DNA of 64,000 bases from Gammaproteobacteria bacterium (GTDB lineage: Bacteria > Pseudomonadota > Gammaproteobacteria > GRL18). Position 1 is the first letter of the stretch; each line of letters begins with the position of its first letter. A program made the position numbers and the translations under genes. Location of the stretch: the NCBI GenBank assembly GCA_016744375.1, contig JADGEM010000015.1, forward strand, positions 1 through 64,000. Direction: 5' to 3'. The notes beneath the pieces are model-generated. The model was given only the letters and a program-made list of their open reading frames with translations. It searched no databases and had not been told where the DNA came from. This document shows, one piece after another, positions 7,607 through 16,351 of the stretch.

Positions 7607-9685
7607 TCATAACCCAAAAAAAACTTTACAGGCATCTTGATTAGGCATAAATGTTGTTAAAGGTAAGTCATTATTAAATTTTTCTTTTTTAAGTTTATTT
7701 TTAAATATCTCTATATCCTTAAGTGAAAATTTTTCAAGCTTATTATCTTTTTGAAAAAGTTCAAGGATTTCTACTATAACAGCAATGTCATACAGTGATA
7801 AGGGGTCATTCTTTAATTGAGTTTTTCTATCTATAAAATTTAATAGCAGGATTTCTACATCTTTTCCTTTCTTTAGTTTTGCCATAGAATAAGCAAACAT
7901 AAGCGTATCATAAGTGTACGAATCTTTAATCCCACCAAAAAGATGATAAGCACTTAAATAATTTAAGTCGTGTAAAGCTAAATACCCCATTAAGCGACGA
8001 ACAATATCAGAGGAAAGTGATTTTTCATCAAGCGTATTAAAAAAAGTAGAATTTTTTCCATTTAATCGGTAATTATCAATAGCTAATAACAATTGCTTTA
8101 CCGTATAAGACTTATTTGCAAACAACTTATTTGATAACTCGATTTCTTTTTGTATCGGCACCATTAATTGGTCACTCCAACACATAGGGAGGATGGTTAA
8201 TTTGCTTGCAATAGGAAAGGCAATAGGGGTATTACTTTTGGCAAATAGCAAAAAACCATCATCAGCAAAGTTAAGAGTTCTGTTTTTAATCGTTTTTGAA
8301 AAATTAAGTGCCGCTATAGAGGAGCGATACACTAGATATTGAATATTATAGTGCTCAACCTCCTGACTAAGTATTGTAGAGTTGTTATAAACTTTTCGAT
8401 GATGTTTATAATAATCAAGAGAGTATAAAATATTGGTGCGGCCATCAATATGCACTTTAAAATCAGGCGACAACTTATGGATCAGATACCCTCCCATTGT
8501 AAGACTATTTAAAATATTCCCACCGTCATGATAGTTTTTCAAATAGTCTGAAAGCTGAATAGGATACCGCTTGTTTGAGTTGTTATCCATTGTCTGTAAG
8601 ACAAAACGAGCATCTCTGATGGCATGATAATAAGCTAACAATGATAGGCTAATGGCAACAGTAATAACCATTGTTTTTACTAGCGAACTTAATCGCATAG
8701 AAGCAACTTTTTTAGGCGTGATTTGACTTAGAAAAAAAGCCAGAACACAAAAATTGACAATAGCTACTGGCGTGATTATACGTGCTATATAATAGGAACA
8801 AACACCTAAAAAAATAGTCACAAATGCAAAGCCATATTGTTTTTTTATCAAAGACCAAATCGATAAATAAACCGATAAACCCCACAATAAAAAGACGATT
8901 TTATTAGTAGAATATACATCCATAGAATTCTGGTATTCACTAATATAACCTTTCCAATTATCTGACGAAAAAAACAAAGCAATAAAAAAATGTTCAAAGG
9001 TCGGGTTAACAAAACCAATAAAAAAGATCCCTCCTCCCCACAAAAACCATGTTTTCCAAGAATAACTTTCATCTTTATTGATGACTTTAGCAATCGCTCT
9101 GTCTAAAAAAAGAGCAAACACAATCACATAACCAAAAACCGGGGAGTGGTAATTTACCCAAAAAAGCAATAACAAACTGGTGGCAATAAGCTCTTTATTG
9201 GCAAAGGAATCTCTTGCTTTTAGATATAAAGAAAGACTAATAATGATGAGTATATTGGATAATATATCAGGTCTTATGATTAACCGCATTTGAATAAAAT
9301 AAGTTAAAAATGGCAAAATAAGAAAAATAACAAACCAGGAGGCTTTTATTTGCCTAAAGTAGACATGGATAAAAAATAATAACAATAAAACATAAAACTG
9401 TTTAAAGAAAACAAAACCATTATTCTCACCAAAAACAGATACCACCCATGCAAGCAGCACCTGAAAAATAATAGGAACGGAGCTCACTGGCTGACCATAA
9501 TGAGTGAAACTATAATGATCAATCCAGGGTGACAAGCCCTGATTCAAGAAATCATTCCCCAATTGCAAATGCCAAAAGCTGTCAAAAACTAATGGTGGAC
9601 GTAAAGAAAAGATGAACAAACTAATGTAACAAAATAGAAAAACCAGTGCGGTTAAAATAAAGGATTGATTGTTTATTTTACTCAC
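7607..9685 (-). CDS. GT-C-like membrane protein, pilin-island copy B
   Basis: A 692-aa protein with about eleven hydrophobic segments in residues 10-345 and a soluble C-terminal half. After the first membrane helix comes FDSFWHLQLGNDFLNQGLSP, a periplasmic-loop motif with Asp and Trp-His like the catalytic loop of GT-C glycosyltransferases. The soluble part begins with GGYLIHKLSPDFKVHIDGRT and later has LPMCWSDQL and helical-repeat-like sequence. The tandem neighbour at 9693 is a full-length paralogue sharing every one of these motifs. The start lies 7 nt after that gene's stop, so the two are cotranscribed. By position (beside a pilin gene) and by topology and size it recalls TfpW, the GT-C enzyme encoded next to group IV pilins of Pseudomonas aeruginosa. 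Pilin glycosylation is inference; no family is confirmed. Confidence 0.6.
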   Translation of the reverse strand: MSKINNQSFILTALVFLFCYISLFIFSLRPPLVFDSFWHLQLGNDFLNQGLSPWIDHYSFTHYGQPVSSVPIIFQVLLAWVVSVFGENNGFVFFKQFYVLLLLFFIHVYFRQIKASWFVIFLILPFLTYFIQMRLIIRPDILSNILIIISLSLYLKARDSFANKELIATSLLLLFWVNYHSPVFGYVIVFALFLDRAIAKVINKDESYSWKTWFLWGGGIFFIGFVNPTFEHFFIALFFSSDNWKGYISEYQNSMDVYSTNKIVFLLWGLSVYLSIWSLIKKQYGFAFVTIFLGVCSYYIARIITPVAIVNFCVLAFFLSQITPKKVASMRLSSLVKTMVITVAISLSLLAYYHAIRDARFVLQTMDNNSNKRYPIQLSDYLKNYHDGGNILNSLTMGGYLIHKLSPDFKVHIDGRTNILYSLDYYKHHRKVYNNSTILSQEVEHYNIQYLVYRSSIAALNFSKTIKNRTLNFADDGFLLFAKSNTPIAFPIASKLTILPMCWSDQLMVPIQKEIELSNKLFANKSYTVKQLLLAIDNYRLNGKNSTFFNTLDEKSLSSDIVRRLMGYLALHDLNYLSAYHLFGGIKDSYTYDTLMFAYSMAKLKKGKDVEILLLNFIDRKTQLKNDPLSLYDIAVIVEILELFQKDNKLEKFSLKDIEIFKNKLKKEKFNNDLPLTTFMPNQDACKVFFGL

Positions 9686-9692
9686 ACCACTA

Positions 9693-11777
9693 CTACTCCA
9701 TTAGCTTTTTACATTGTTTACGATAGGGAATTAATGTATTAAGCGGGTAATAATGATACAGTTTATCTTGTTGCAAACGCTCCTTAAAACGCTCAACGTC
9801 CTCAGGCTTAAAAATCGTTCCCTGGTCTTGGTCTCTAATCGCCATAATCACTTGATAGAGAGCGACCCGATCAAAAGCAGGTTTTAATGTATCCTGTCCA
9901 TTGTTTGTCCTAACTGCATAAAATTGTGCCAGCGTTTGTTCTGCAGTAACAAAATCTCCTTTTTTGGCTTTTATTACGCCAAGCATCCAAACATCATAAG
10001 CTTTTTTTCTCGATATTGTTGAAAACAAGCTTTCCGCAACATCCCAATACCCTAGATCATAGGCACGATAGCCTGCGACTCGTTTGACAACATTCACGGC
10101 ATCTTTTTTTATATTATTGAGAAATAGCTCTTTATTACTTGCCATAAAATAACCATTATAAAACGTTAACAAATGGGCAACATCAGTCGGCATTAAAGTT
10201 ATTTTTTTAGCCTGAGCTGACTCATTTTGCAATTGCTGCTGAAATCCACCTTGCCAACACATGGGATACACCGCTAACTTGGCGGTTTGGGGGAAATTAG
10301 GTGTTTTATCCCGAACAAAAAGCATATTGTCATTATCAGCATAGTCCAGTTTTAATCCAACTTTTCCTTGAAAACGACTATACTGCTCTGGTCTGTTTTT
10401 TATTAACAAATAATTGATGTTATATTTTTCTATTTCGGCTTGCATTTTAGTAACACTACGTAAAGCCTCATTATATCGTTTCATAAATTCAAACGGGTAG
10501 AGTATATTGGTGCGGCCATCAATATAGATTTTGTAATTGGGTGATAAATTAGCAATTAAAAAACCACCATAACCATAAGGATTAAAAACTTTCCCCCCAT
10601 CCAGTTGATTTAAGTAATTCACCACCTGGACTGGATACCGATAGTCTGGAATTTGGCCAATCTCACTACGCTCATCGTATACGGGTTTAAGAATTTTATA
10701 ATTTTCTTTAATAGCAAGAGCAGGTATAAGGAGAGTGGTGACTAAGAGCAGATACCAGATGAAGGGTCGAAGTGTAGACTTTAATTTTGGGATATCTGTC
10801 GTTGAAATAAGATACATTAGCATAGAAACATTAATGATTGCTGCAATAGGCACCAACCTTGCCATAGAAAGTGACACATAGCCAAAAATCACAGCAATAA
10901 AAGCAAGACCGTATTGACGATGAAACAAAGCCAAAATTAAGGTATAAAATGAGAGTATCCATGATAATAGAATGGTATTATTTTGTATGTAAATAATAGT
11001 AGGGTCTTGCCATTCACCAATATAAAGTGACCAGTCAGCACCACCTAATGTTAATACATCAAGCAAAAAATAGCTGCCTGTTGATAAATCAAAACCTGCC
11101 AATAATAATATCACTCCCCAACCAACAAGCTTTGGCCAGCGAATATCTGTTTCTTTGAAAATAAGTTTTTGTATACCCTTATCAAAAAAAAGCCCTCCGA
11201 TAATCACATAACCGAATATGGGCGTATGGTAATTTGACCAAAAAGCCAATAACAACAAAATAAAAAAACAATTTTTATGACTAAAGTTGTTTTTAGTTTG
11301 AAAAAAAAGAATTAAGCTGGCAAGACTTAAAATAATAGAAACCAGTTCAGGCCGGACGATATCACGCAATAAGACAAAATAGAGCAACACGGGCATAAAA
11401 AGGATAATGACCCACCATGAAATTTTAAGCGAGCTAAAATAAAACCATAGGAGGCTAAAGAAAATGGATACATAAAGAATTTTAATAACAGCAAAGCCCC
11501 AATATTCACCAAAATAGGCAACCGCTGTCGCCAGACCTATTTGAAACATCCAGGGTATGTTACTAATGTTCTCACCATTATGAGTAAAACTGTAGTGATC
11601 AACCCAGGGAGAGAGGTCTGATTGCAAATAATCTCGTCCCATTTGCAAATGCCACCAGGAATCCCATGCAAAGGGTATTCTTATCGAGTAAAACACAGCC
11701 AGGATATAAGTGAATATCATCATAACGATGCCAACAAAGAGCAGGTAACGACGGTTATCTTGAAGCAGGTAAGTCAT
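9693..11777 (-). CDS. GT-C-like membrane protein, pilin-island copy A
   Basis: A 694-aa polytopic membrane protein from the ATG at 11777. A TTG 42 nt further upstream stays in frame but has no ribosome-binding site, and the chosen start makes the protein nearly equal in length to its paralogue (692 aa). The first loop has WDSWWHLQMGRDYLQSDLSP, and the soluble domain starts with GGFLIANLSPNYKIYIDGRT and continues with YPMCWQGGF and a helical C-terminus. These blocks line up one for one with the gene at 7607, showing tandem duplication and divergence. A GT-C fold that takes sugar from a polyprenyl carrier is the best structural guess. It lies downstream of pilin copy 2 on the same strand, behind a terminator-like hairpin, so read-through from the pilin promoter would give low expression. 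Confidence 0.6.
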   Translation of the reverse strand: MTYLLQDNRRYLLFVGIVMMIFTYILAVFYSIRIPFAWDSWWHLQMGRDYLQSDLSPWVDHYSFTHNGENISNIPWMFQIGLATAVAYFGEYWGFAVIKILYVSIFFSLLWFYFSSLKISWWVIILFMPVLLYFVLLRDIVRPELVSIILSLASLILFFQTKNNFSHKNCFFILLLLAFWSNYHTPIFGYVIIGGLFFDKGIQKLIFKETDIRWPKLVGWGVILLLAGFDLSTGSYFLLDVLTLGGADWSLYIGEWQDPTIIYIQNNTILLSWILSFYTLILALFHRQYGLAFIAVIFGYVSLSMARLVPIAAIINVSMLMYLISTTDIPKLKSTLRPFIWYLLLVTTLLIPALAIKENYKILKPVYDERSEIGQIPDYRYPVQVVNYLNQLDGGKVFNPYGYGGFLIANLSPNYKIYIDGRTNILYPFEFMKRYNEALRSVTKMQAEIEKYNINYLLIKNRPEQYSRFQGKVGLKLDYADNDNMLFVRDKTPNFPQTAKLAVYPMCWQGGFQQQLQNESAQAKKITLMPTDVAHLLTFYNGYFMASNKELFLNNIKKDAVNVVKRVAGYRAYDLGYWDVAESLFSTISRKKAYDVWMLGVIKAKKGDFVTAEQTLAQFYAVRTNNGQDTLKPAFDRVALYQVIMAIRDQDQGTIFKPEDVERFKERLQQDKLYHYYPLNTLIPYRKQCKKLME

Positions 11778-11916
11778 GGTTGTGAGCCTAAATTGTGAAT
11801 GGCCATTTATATAGGGCAAGAAGTGAATCGCATGTATTTATTATTGAAAGGAGCTGGTGCTGTCTGTCTAAGGTTGCTGACAACAAACCTTTAGCAATCA
11901 ACAAACACAGTAACAC

Positions 11917-11952
11917 AAAAAACCCAGATGCAGTTTTTATACTGCTTCTGGG
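11917..11952 (-). terminator. Intrinsic terminator after pilin copy 2
   Basis: On the minus strand CCCAGAAGCAGTATAAAAAC begins a stem that closes with CTGCATCTGGG, followed by TTTTTT. The stem has about 10 pairs with one mismatch. It lies 37 nt past the pilin stop and before the GT-C-like gene. It would let the pilin be made in bulk while only read-through transcripts reach the membrane proteins. A T-rich run on the other side suggests weaker activity in the plus direction. Confidence 0.8.
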
Positions 11953-11988
11953 CTGTTTTTGATAAAACTAATTAAAGTGAGCGCTTAA

Positions 11989-12378
11989 TTATAAGCCAGC
12001 ACCTGACTGACACTGTGTAGCAGTAGCAGCACCACCGTTCGTAGTTGAAGCATAAGTGACTGCTCCTGTATTAGGCACGGTTGCTGTGACAATACAGTCA
12101 CTATCACCAAAAGCATAACTACCACCAGTTCCAGCGGCAATAGTACCACTATAACCAGCAGCACCTAGTTCATTAGTTAAGGTACCACAACCAATACTGG
12201 TCTGCGTACAGGCAGCCGCTTTACTAGCAAGGGATGCAGTGCCTTTCATTGCAGCCGCACCATGAGACTCAGCAACATATTCTTGATAAGCAGGTAGAGC
12301 AACTGCGGCTAAAATACCGATAATTGCGACCACGATCATTAATTCGATAAGTGTAAAACCTGATTGTTGTTTTTTCAT
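11989..12378 (-). CDS. pilA: Type IV major prepilin, copy 2
   Basis: A 129-aa type IVa prepilin with leader MKKQQSG and assembly helix [20 protein letters not shown], identical over this stretch to copy 1. Cleavage is expected after Gly7. Cysteines 57, 64, 95 and 123 are conserved. Divergence from copy 1 concentrates in residues 50-120, the surface-exposed head, while the final QCQSGAGL is identical. The C-terminal loop ([12 protein letters not shown]) is rich in Thr and Ser. A sigma-54 promoter lies about 65 nt upstream and a strong terminator follows, so this looks like a highly expressed gene. Which of the two is the main pilin cannot be told. Confidence 0.93.
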   Translation of the reverse strand: MKKQQSGFTLIELMIVVAIIGILAAVALPAYQEYVAESHGAAAMKGTASLASKAAACTQTSIGCGTLTNELGAAGYSGTIAAGTGGSYAFGDSDCIVTATVPNTGAVTYASTTNGGAATATQCQSGAGL

Positions 12379-12440
12379 GATAGTTCCTTTTAGTTTATTT
12401 CAATGTAAATAGTTAAATATTACATGCTTGAATTAATTAA

Positions 12441-12457
12441 AGCATCTTCCATGCCAG
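12441..12457 (-). promoter_or_regulatory. Sigma-54 (-24/-12) promoter of pilin copy 2
   Basis: On the minus strand CTGGCATGGAAGATGCT fits the sigma-54 consensus, with GG and GC 10 bp apart. It lies about 63 nt upstream of the pilin ATG, almost the same distance as in copy 1. The rest of the gap from 12379 to 12686 shows no gene. Confidence 0.85.
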
Positions 12458-12686
12458 AAAAACAATTTATAAGTTTCTTTTTTACCCACAAATAAATAAA
12501 CTTTATAATTCATTCGGTTAACAAGCTTTCACCGCCAGACCAAAAAAATTGTCAGAATGAAAATTAGCTTAATAAATAAGTCTATCTTTGTCAATAAATG
12601 ACAAAGTGTCACTTATTACTCAAACTTTAACTTTTAGTAAAACACTATTAACATCACATGGGTCAGTTTAGTGATCGCCCATCATG

Positions 12687-13028
12687 TCACTCACTCCATA
12701 AACTTGAAAGAGAGAAACTGATTTCCTGAAAAGGTGCAATTGATACTTGTTTATCATTATCAATTGTTTCTAATAAAATCCATTGTTCCTTATAGAACTC
12801 ATAAACTTCCAGGGTTTGAAGCTGAGGATCGAATAACCAGAAATGGCTGACACCCTGATGGGCATAGATCGGCATTTTTTTCCAGCCAGCTAAATCGGGG
12901 GCTAAAGCATGTTTGGAAGCGGGCCTGGGATGGGTTTCAATACGACCATTAATGATTTCTCCAATAATGTGCTCTGGTAATTGGAGTATATCTTCATATA
13001 CTACTAATTTTATAGCTGTATTACTCAT
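12687..13028 (-). pseudogene. Uma2-family (DUF820) endonuclease with two internal deletions
   Basis: The frame encodes 113 residues from the ATG at 13028 (preceded by GGTGAAA). It starts like a Uma2 protein (EHIIGEIINGRIETHPRPA) and ends like one (KKMPIYAHQGVSHFWLFDPQ, then a beta-strand tail). The middle is missing: HALA is joined directly to PDLAGW, and PDLAGW directly to KKMPIYA. In full-length relatives these blocks are separated by the region carrying the EPELHLG motif and by the catalytic PD-(D/E)xK core with the 'EVLSPST' segment. Both deletions keep the frame, so a short protein could be made, but without nuclease residues. An upstream GTG/ATG extension to 13157 is open but does not resemble the family. 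Confidence 0.7.
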
Positions 13029-13259
13029 TTTCACCACATCTTGATTTTTTGTACCTATTTTTAGTGAGAGTATCTCTGTACTATTTAAATTATAGACAAA
13101 TAACCATTGATTTATTGAAACAACTCTCATTTTTAATAATTTATTGAGAAAAAACAATAATTTTTTGGCTATAATTAAAGTTCGTACTAGAATGTATTAG
13201 TAGAGTATGTCAATCTTCTTAAACTTCTTTCATCAAATAGAGTTAACTATTAGGCAATT

Positions 13260-14975
13260 ATGGCATTAGCACAACAATCATCTCAGTTAACCGGCCTGGC
13301 CCGACAACTTGTCATGCAGAGTTTCCTCAGTGAAGAGGATGCAATCAGTGCATTAGCTCAGGCAACCAAAGACAAATTACCCTTTGTCCAGTACGTAACT
13401 AAAAAAAATATCGTTAAACCCATTGATATCGCAACGCTTGCCTCAACTGAATTCGGTACCCCACTGCTTGATATCAGCACGGTGGAATTTGAAAAAGAAA
13501 CAATTGCAGTTATTAAAGAAAACCTGATCAACAAACATCATGCCCTCCCGCTTTTTAAACGAGGGGCTCGTTTATTTGTTGCGGTAGCTGACCCGACTAA
13601 TATTGCCGCACTGGATGAAATTAAATTTCAATCCGGTTTGAGCACTGAGGCTATTCTTGTTGAAGCAGACAAGCTCGAGTCTGCCATTGAAAAAGCACTC
13701 GCAGAGGCAGACGACAGCATGGATATGTCTGACTTTGATGATGATGATCTTGAAGGTCTTGACTATGAAGATGCCGAAAAGGAAGAGGAAGATGGTGGCA
13801 GCGGACAAGATGATGCCCCGGTTGTCAAATTTGTTAATAAAATTCTATTAGATGCCATTAAAAAAGGGGCATCTGATATTCATTTTGAGCCTTATGAGAA
13901 ATTCTTTCGGGTACGTTTAAGAATGGATGGTATCCTTGAAGAGGTTGCTAAACCACCGGTTTCTCTCACCCCGCGGATACTGGCACGAATTAAAGTGTTA
14001 TCCCGGCTTGATATTTCAGAACGACGCATCCCCCAGGATGGTCGAATGCGCATGAAAATATCTAAAAATCGAGCCATTGATTTTCGAGTAAGTACCTGCC
14101 CTACTCTTTTTGGTGAAAAAGCAGTCTTACGAATTTTGGATCCAACCAGTGCACAATTAGGGATTGATGCACTCGGTTATGAAAGCTTTCAAAAAGATCT
14201 CTATATGGATGCCCTGGCAAAACCTCAGGGCATGATTCTGGTCACAGGCCCGACAGGCTCTGGAAAAACTGTTTCACTCTATACTGGTTTAAACATTCTT
14301 AATACTGAAGGGGTCAATATATCAACGGCTGAAGATCCAGCAGAAATTAATTTACCTGGTGTAAACCAGGTTAACGTCAATCCTAAAACTGGTCTGACCT
14401 TTGCAGCCGCACTTCGCTCATTCTTGCGTCAGGATCCTGACATTGTTATGGTCGGGGAAATACGTGACTTAGAAACAGCCGAAATTGCAATTAAGGCTGC
14501 CCAAACTGGCCATATGGTGCTTTCTACTCTGCATACAAATGATGCCCCGCAGACACTTGGCCGCTTAATGAATATGGGTGTTCCTCCTTACAACATTGCT
14601 TCAGCTGTGAGCCTTATTATTGCTCAGCGCCTTGCACGACGCTTATGTGAAAACTGTAAAACTGCCCATGATGTCCCAAAAGAGGCCTTATTGGAAGAAG
14701 GCTTTACAGATGAAGACCTTGCTTCTAGCTTTACTGTCTATAAGCCTGTTGGCTGTGCAAGCTGCAATGCAGGATATAAAGGACGGGTAGGAATCTATCA
14801 GGTGATGAAAATATCAGAAGAAATGGGTCGTATTATTATGGAAGGGGGTAATGCATTGAATTTAGCAAATCAGGCAAAAGAAGAAGGGATCCCAGATCTT
14901 AGAAAATCAGGACTAAGAAAAGTAATGCATGGTATTACCAGTCTTGAAGAAGTTAACAGGGTTACTAAGGACTAG
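13260..14975 (+). CDS. pilB: Type IV pilus assembly ATPase PilB
   Basis: A 571-aa hexameric secretion ATPase that powers pilus extension from the cytoplasmic face. The N-terminal T2SSE_N domain (about 1-150) is followed by an acidic linker of Asp/Glu runs (about 157-185). The ATPase core has Walker A GPTGSGKT at about 330-337, the Asp box and Walker B with DIVMVGEIRDLETAEIAIKA, and the His box STLHTNDAPQT. Four zinc-binding cysteines are at 463, 466, 499 and 502. Length matches PilB of Pseudomonas (566 aa). It is first in a pilB-pilC-pilD-coaE set. It would polymerise the pilins encoded just upstream. Confidence 0.97.
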   Translation: MALAQQSSQLTGLARQLVMQSFLSEEDAISALAQATKDKLPFVQYVTKKNIVKPIDIATLASTEFGTPLLDISTVEFEKETIAVIKENLINKHHALPLFKRGARLFVAVADPTNIAALDEIKFQSGLSTEAILVEADKLESAIEKALAEADDSMDMSDFDDDDLEGLDYEDAEKEEEDGGSGQDDAPVVKFVNKILLDAIKKGASDIHFEPYEKFFRVRLRMDGILEEVAKPPVSLTPRILARIKVLSRLDISERRIPQDGRMRMKISKNRAIDFRVSTCPTLFGEKAVLRILDPTSAQLGIDALGYESFQKDLYMDALAKPQGMILVTGPTGSGKTVSLYTGLNILNTEGVNISTAEDPAEINLPGVNQVNVNPKTGLTFAAALRSFLRQDPDIVMVGEIRDLETAEIAIKAAQTGHMVLSTLHTNDAPQTLGRLMNMGVPPYNIASAVSLIIAQRLARRLCENCKTAHDVPKEALLEEGFTDEDLASSFTVYKPVGCASCNAGYKGRVGIYQVMKISEEMGRIIMEGGNALNLANQAKEEGIPDLRKSGLRKVMHGITSLEEVNRVTKD

Positions 14976-15112
14976 CATAATACGTAGGTATAAAGGCAAC
15001 CTCATCTCAATTCCCCTTCGCCTCAGGGCTCCATATTTTGGTTTGAAAGGGAGAAACAAAAAGCAATGATAAGTACCTCTAATAATAAAAAATTGATAAT
15101 TAAGGATTAGCA

Positions 15113-16345
15113 ATGGCGACGAAAGAAAAATCAGCTCCACTTTTTGTTTGGGAAGGTGCCGATAGAAATGGGAACCGGAAAAAAGGTGAGATTCAGGCTA
15201 AAAATTCTGCTTTAGCCAAGGCACAACTCCGGCGTGAAGGGATTAATGTTCTTAAAATGAAACCCAAGCCAAAGCCGCTGTTTGGGCTTGGCGGACCAAG
15301 AAGAAAAGCCATTACAGCACTGGATATCGCCATTTTTTCCCGGCAGCTGGCCACTATGATGAAAGCAGGTGTACCGTTGGTACAATCATTTGAAATTGTC
15401 GGCAATGGCCATGAAAACCTGGCAATGCAGGAAATGATTCTAGGTCTTAAAGCTGAAGTTGAAGGCGGTAGCTCATTAACAGAAGCTTTGAGAAAGTACC
15501 CCCTGCTTTTTGATGATTTGTACTGCAATCTAGTACAAGCTGGCGAACATGCCGGTATTCTGGATGGTATTTTAGATAAGGTTGCCACTTATAAGGAAAA
15601 ATCAGAAGCACTTAAGGCAAAAATTAAAAAAGCCATGGGCTATCCTATTGCTGTAATCGTTATTGCTATTATCGTTGTCAGTATTTTGTTAATTTTTGTG
15701 ATACCTGTATTTGACGGTATGTTTAAAAGCTTTGGTGCTGATCTGCCTGCTCCCACTCAGTTTGTAGTCAATTTATCAAAATTTTTACAGGAATGGTGGT
15801 GGGCACTTATTGGTGCAATAGGAGGAGCAATCTTAACCTTTTCTTACTTTCATAAACGCTCTAAAAAAATGCGTGAAACTGTTGATAGAGTGATGCTTAA
15901 AGTCGCCATTATCGGACCCATTATGGAAAAAGCCGCTATTGCCCGTTATGCCCGCACCTTACAAACCATGTTTGCAGCAGGCACACCATTAGTAGAAGCG
16001 TTAACTTCTGTTTCAGGTGCAGTCGGAAATATTGTTTTTCAAAAAGCGGTGGAGCAAATTCAACAGGAAGTTTCAACGGGCACTCAATTATATAAGGCCA
16101 TGACTAATACCAACATATTTCCTAATATGGTGATTCAAATGACCATGATTGGCGAGGAGTCTGGTTCACTTGACACCATGCTGGGTAAAGTGGCTGATTT
16201 TTATGAGGCTGAGGTTGACAATCTGGTTGATAGTTTAACCAGTTTGATGGAACCTATAATTATGTCAGTCTTAGGTATCATTATTGGTGGTATTGTGGTC
16301 GCAATGTATCTACCAATCTTCCAGATGGGCAAAGTTATCGGCTAA
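15113..16345 (+). CDS. pilC: Type IV pilus inner-membrane platform protein PilC
   Basis: A 410-aa polytopic platform protein with two T2SSF domains. The first begins around residue 77 (DIAIFSRQLATMMKAGVPLV), the second around 280 (RYARTLQTMFAAGTPLVEAL). Three membrane segments are visible near 175-200, 228-250 and 382-405. PilC couples PilB ATP hydrolysis to insertion of pilins at the fibre base. AAGGA lies 6 nt before the ATG. It follows pilB after 137 nt with no terminator seen, and pilD begins 6 nt downstream. Confidence 0.97.
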   Translation: MATKEKSAPLFVWEGADRNGNRKKGEIQAKNSALAKAQLRREGINVLKMKPKPKPLFGLGGPRRKAITALDIAIFSRQLATMMKAGVPLVQSFEIVGNGHENLAMQEMILGLKAEVEGGSSLTEALRKYPLLFDDLYCNLVQAGEHAGILDGILDKVATYKEKSEALKAKIKKAMGYPIAVIVIAIIVVSILLIFVIPVFDGMFKSFGADLPAPTQFVVNLSKFLQEWWWALIGAIGGAILTFSYFHKRSKKMRETVDRVMLKVAIIGPIMEKAAIARYARTLQTMFAAGTPLVEALTSVSGAVGNIVFQKAVEQIQQEVSTGTQLYKAMTNTNIFPNMVIQMTMIGEESGSLDTMLGKVADFYEAEVDNLVDSLTSLMEPIIMSVLGIIIGGIVVAMYLPIFQMGKVIG

Positions 16346-16351
16346 AACCCT

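Noticed and set aside
7548-7617. Terminator between pilin copy 1 and the convergent GT-C gene (TTGGGTT...AACCCAA)
   Set aside because: The 7-bp arms are over 30 nt apart, and the right arm lies inside the GT-C coding end, so a stable terminator is not convincing.
7141-12378. Site-specific invertase system for pilin switching
   Set aside because: No Piv-like or other recombinase gene and no perfect recombination sites are in the window; only homologous recombination remains as a hypothesis.
13029-13157. Upstream extension of the Uma2 remnant
   Set aside because: Open by chance; residues do not resemble Uma2 and the ATG at 13028 has a ribosome-binding site.
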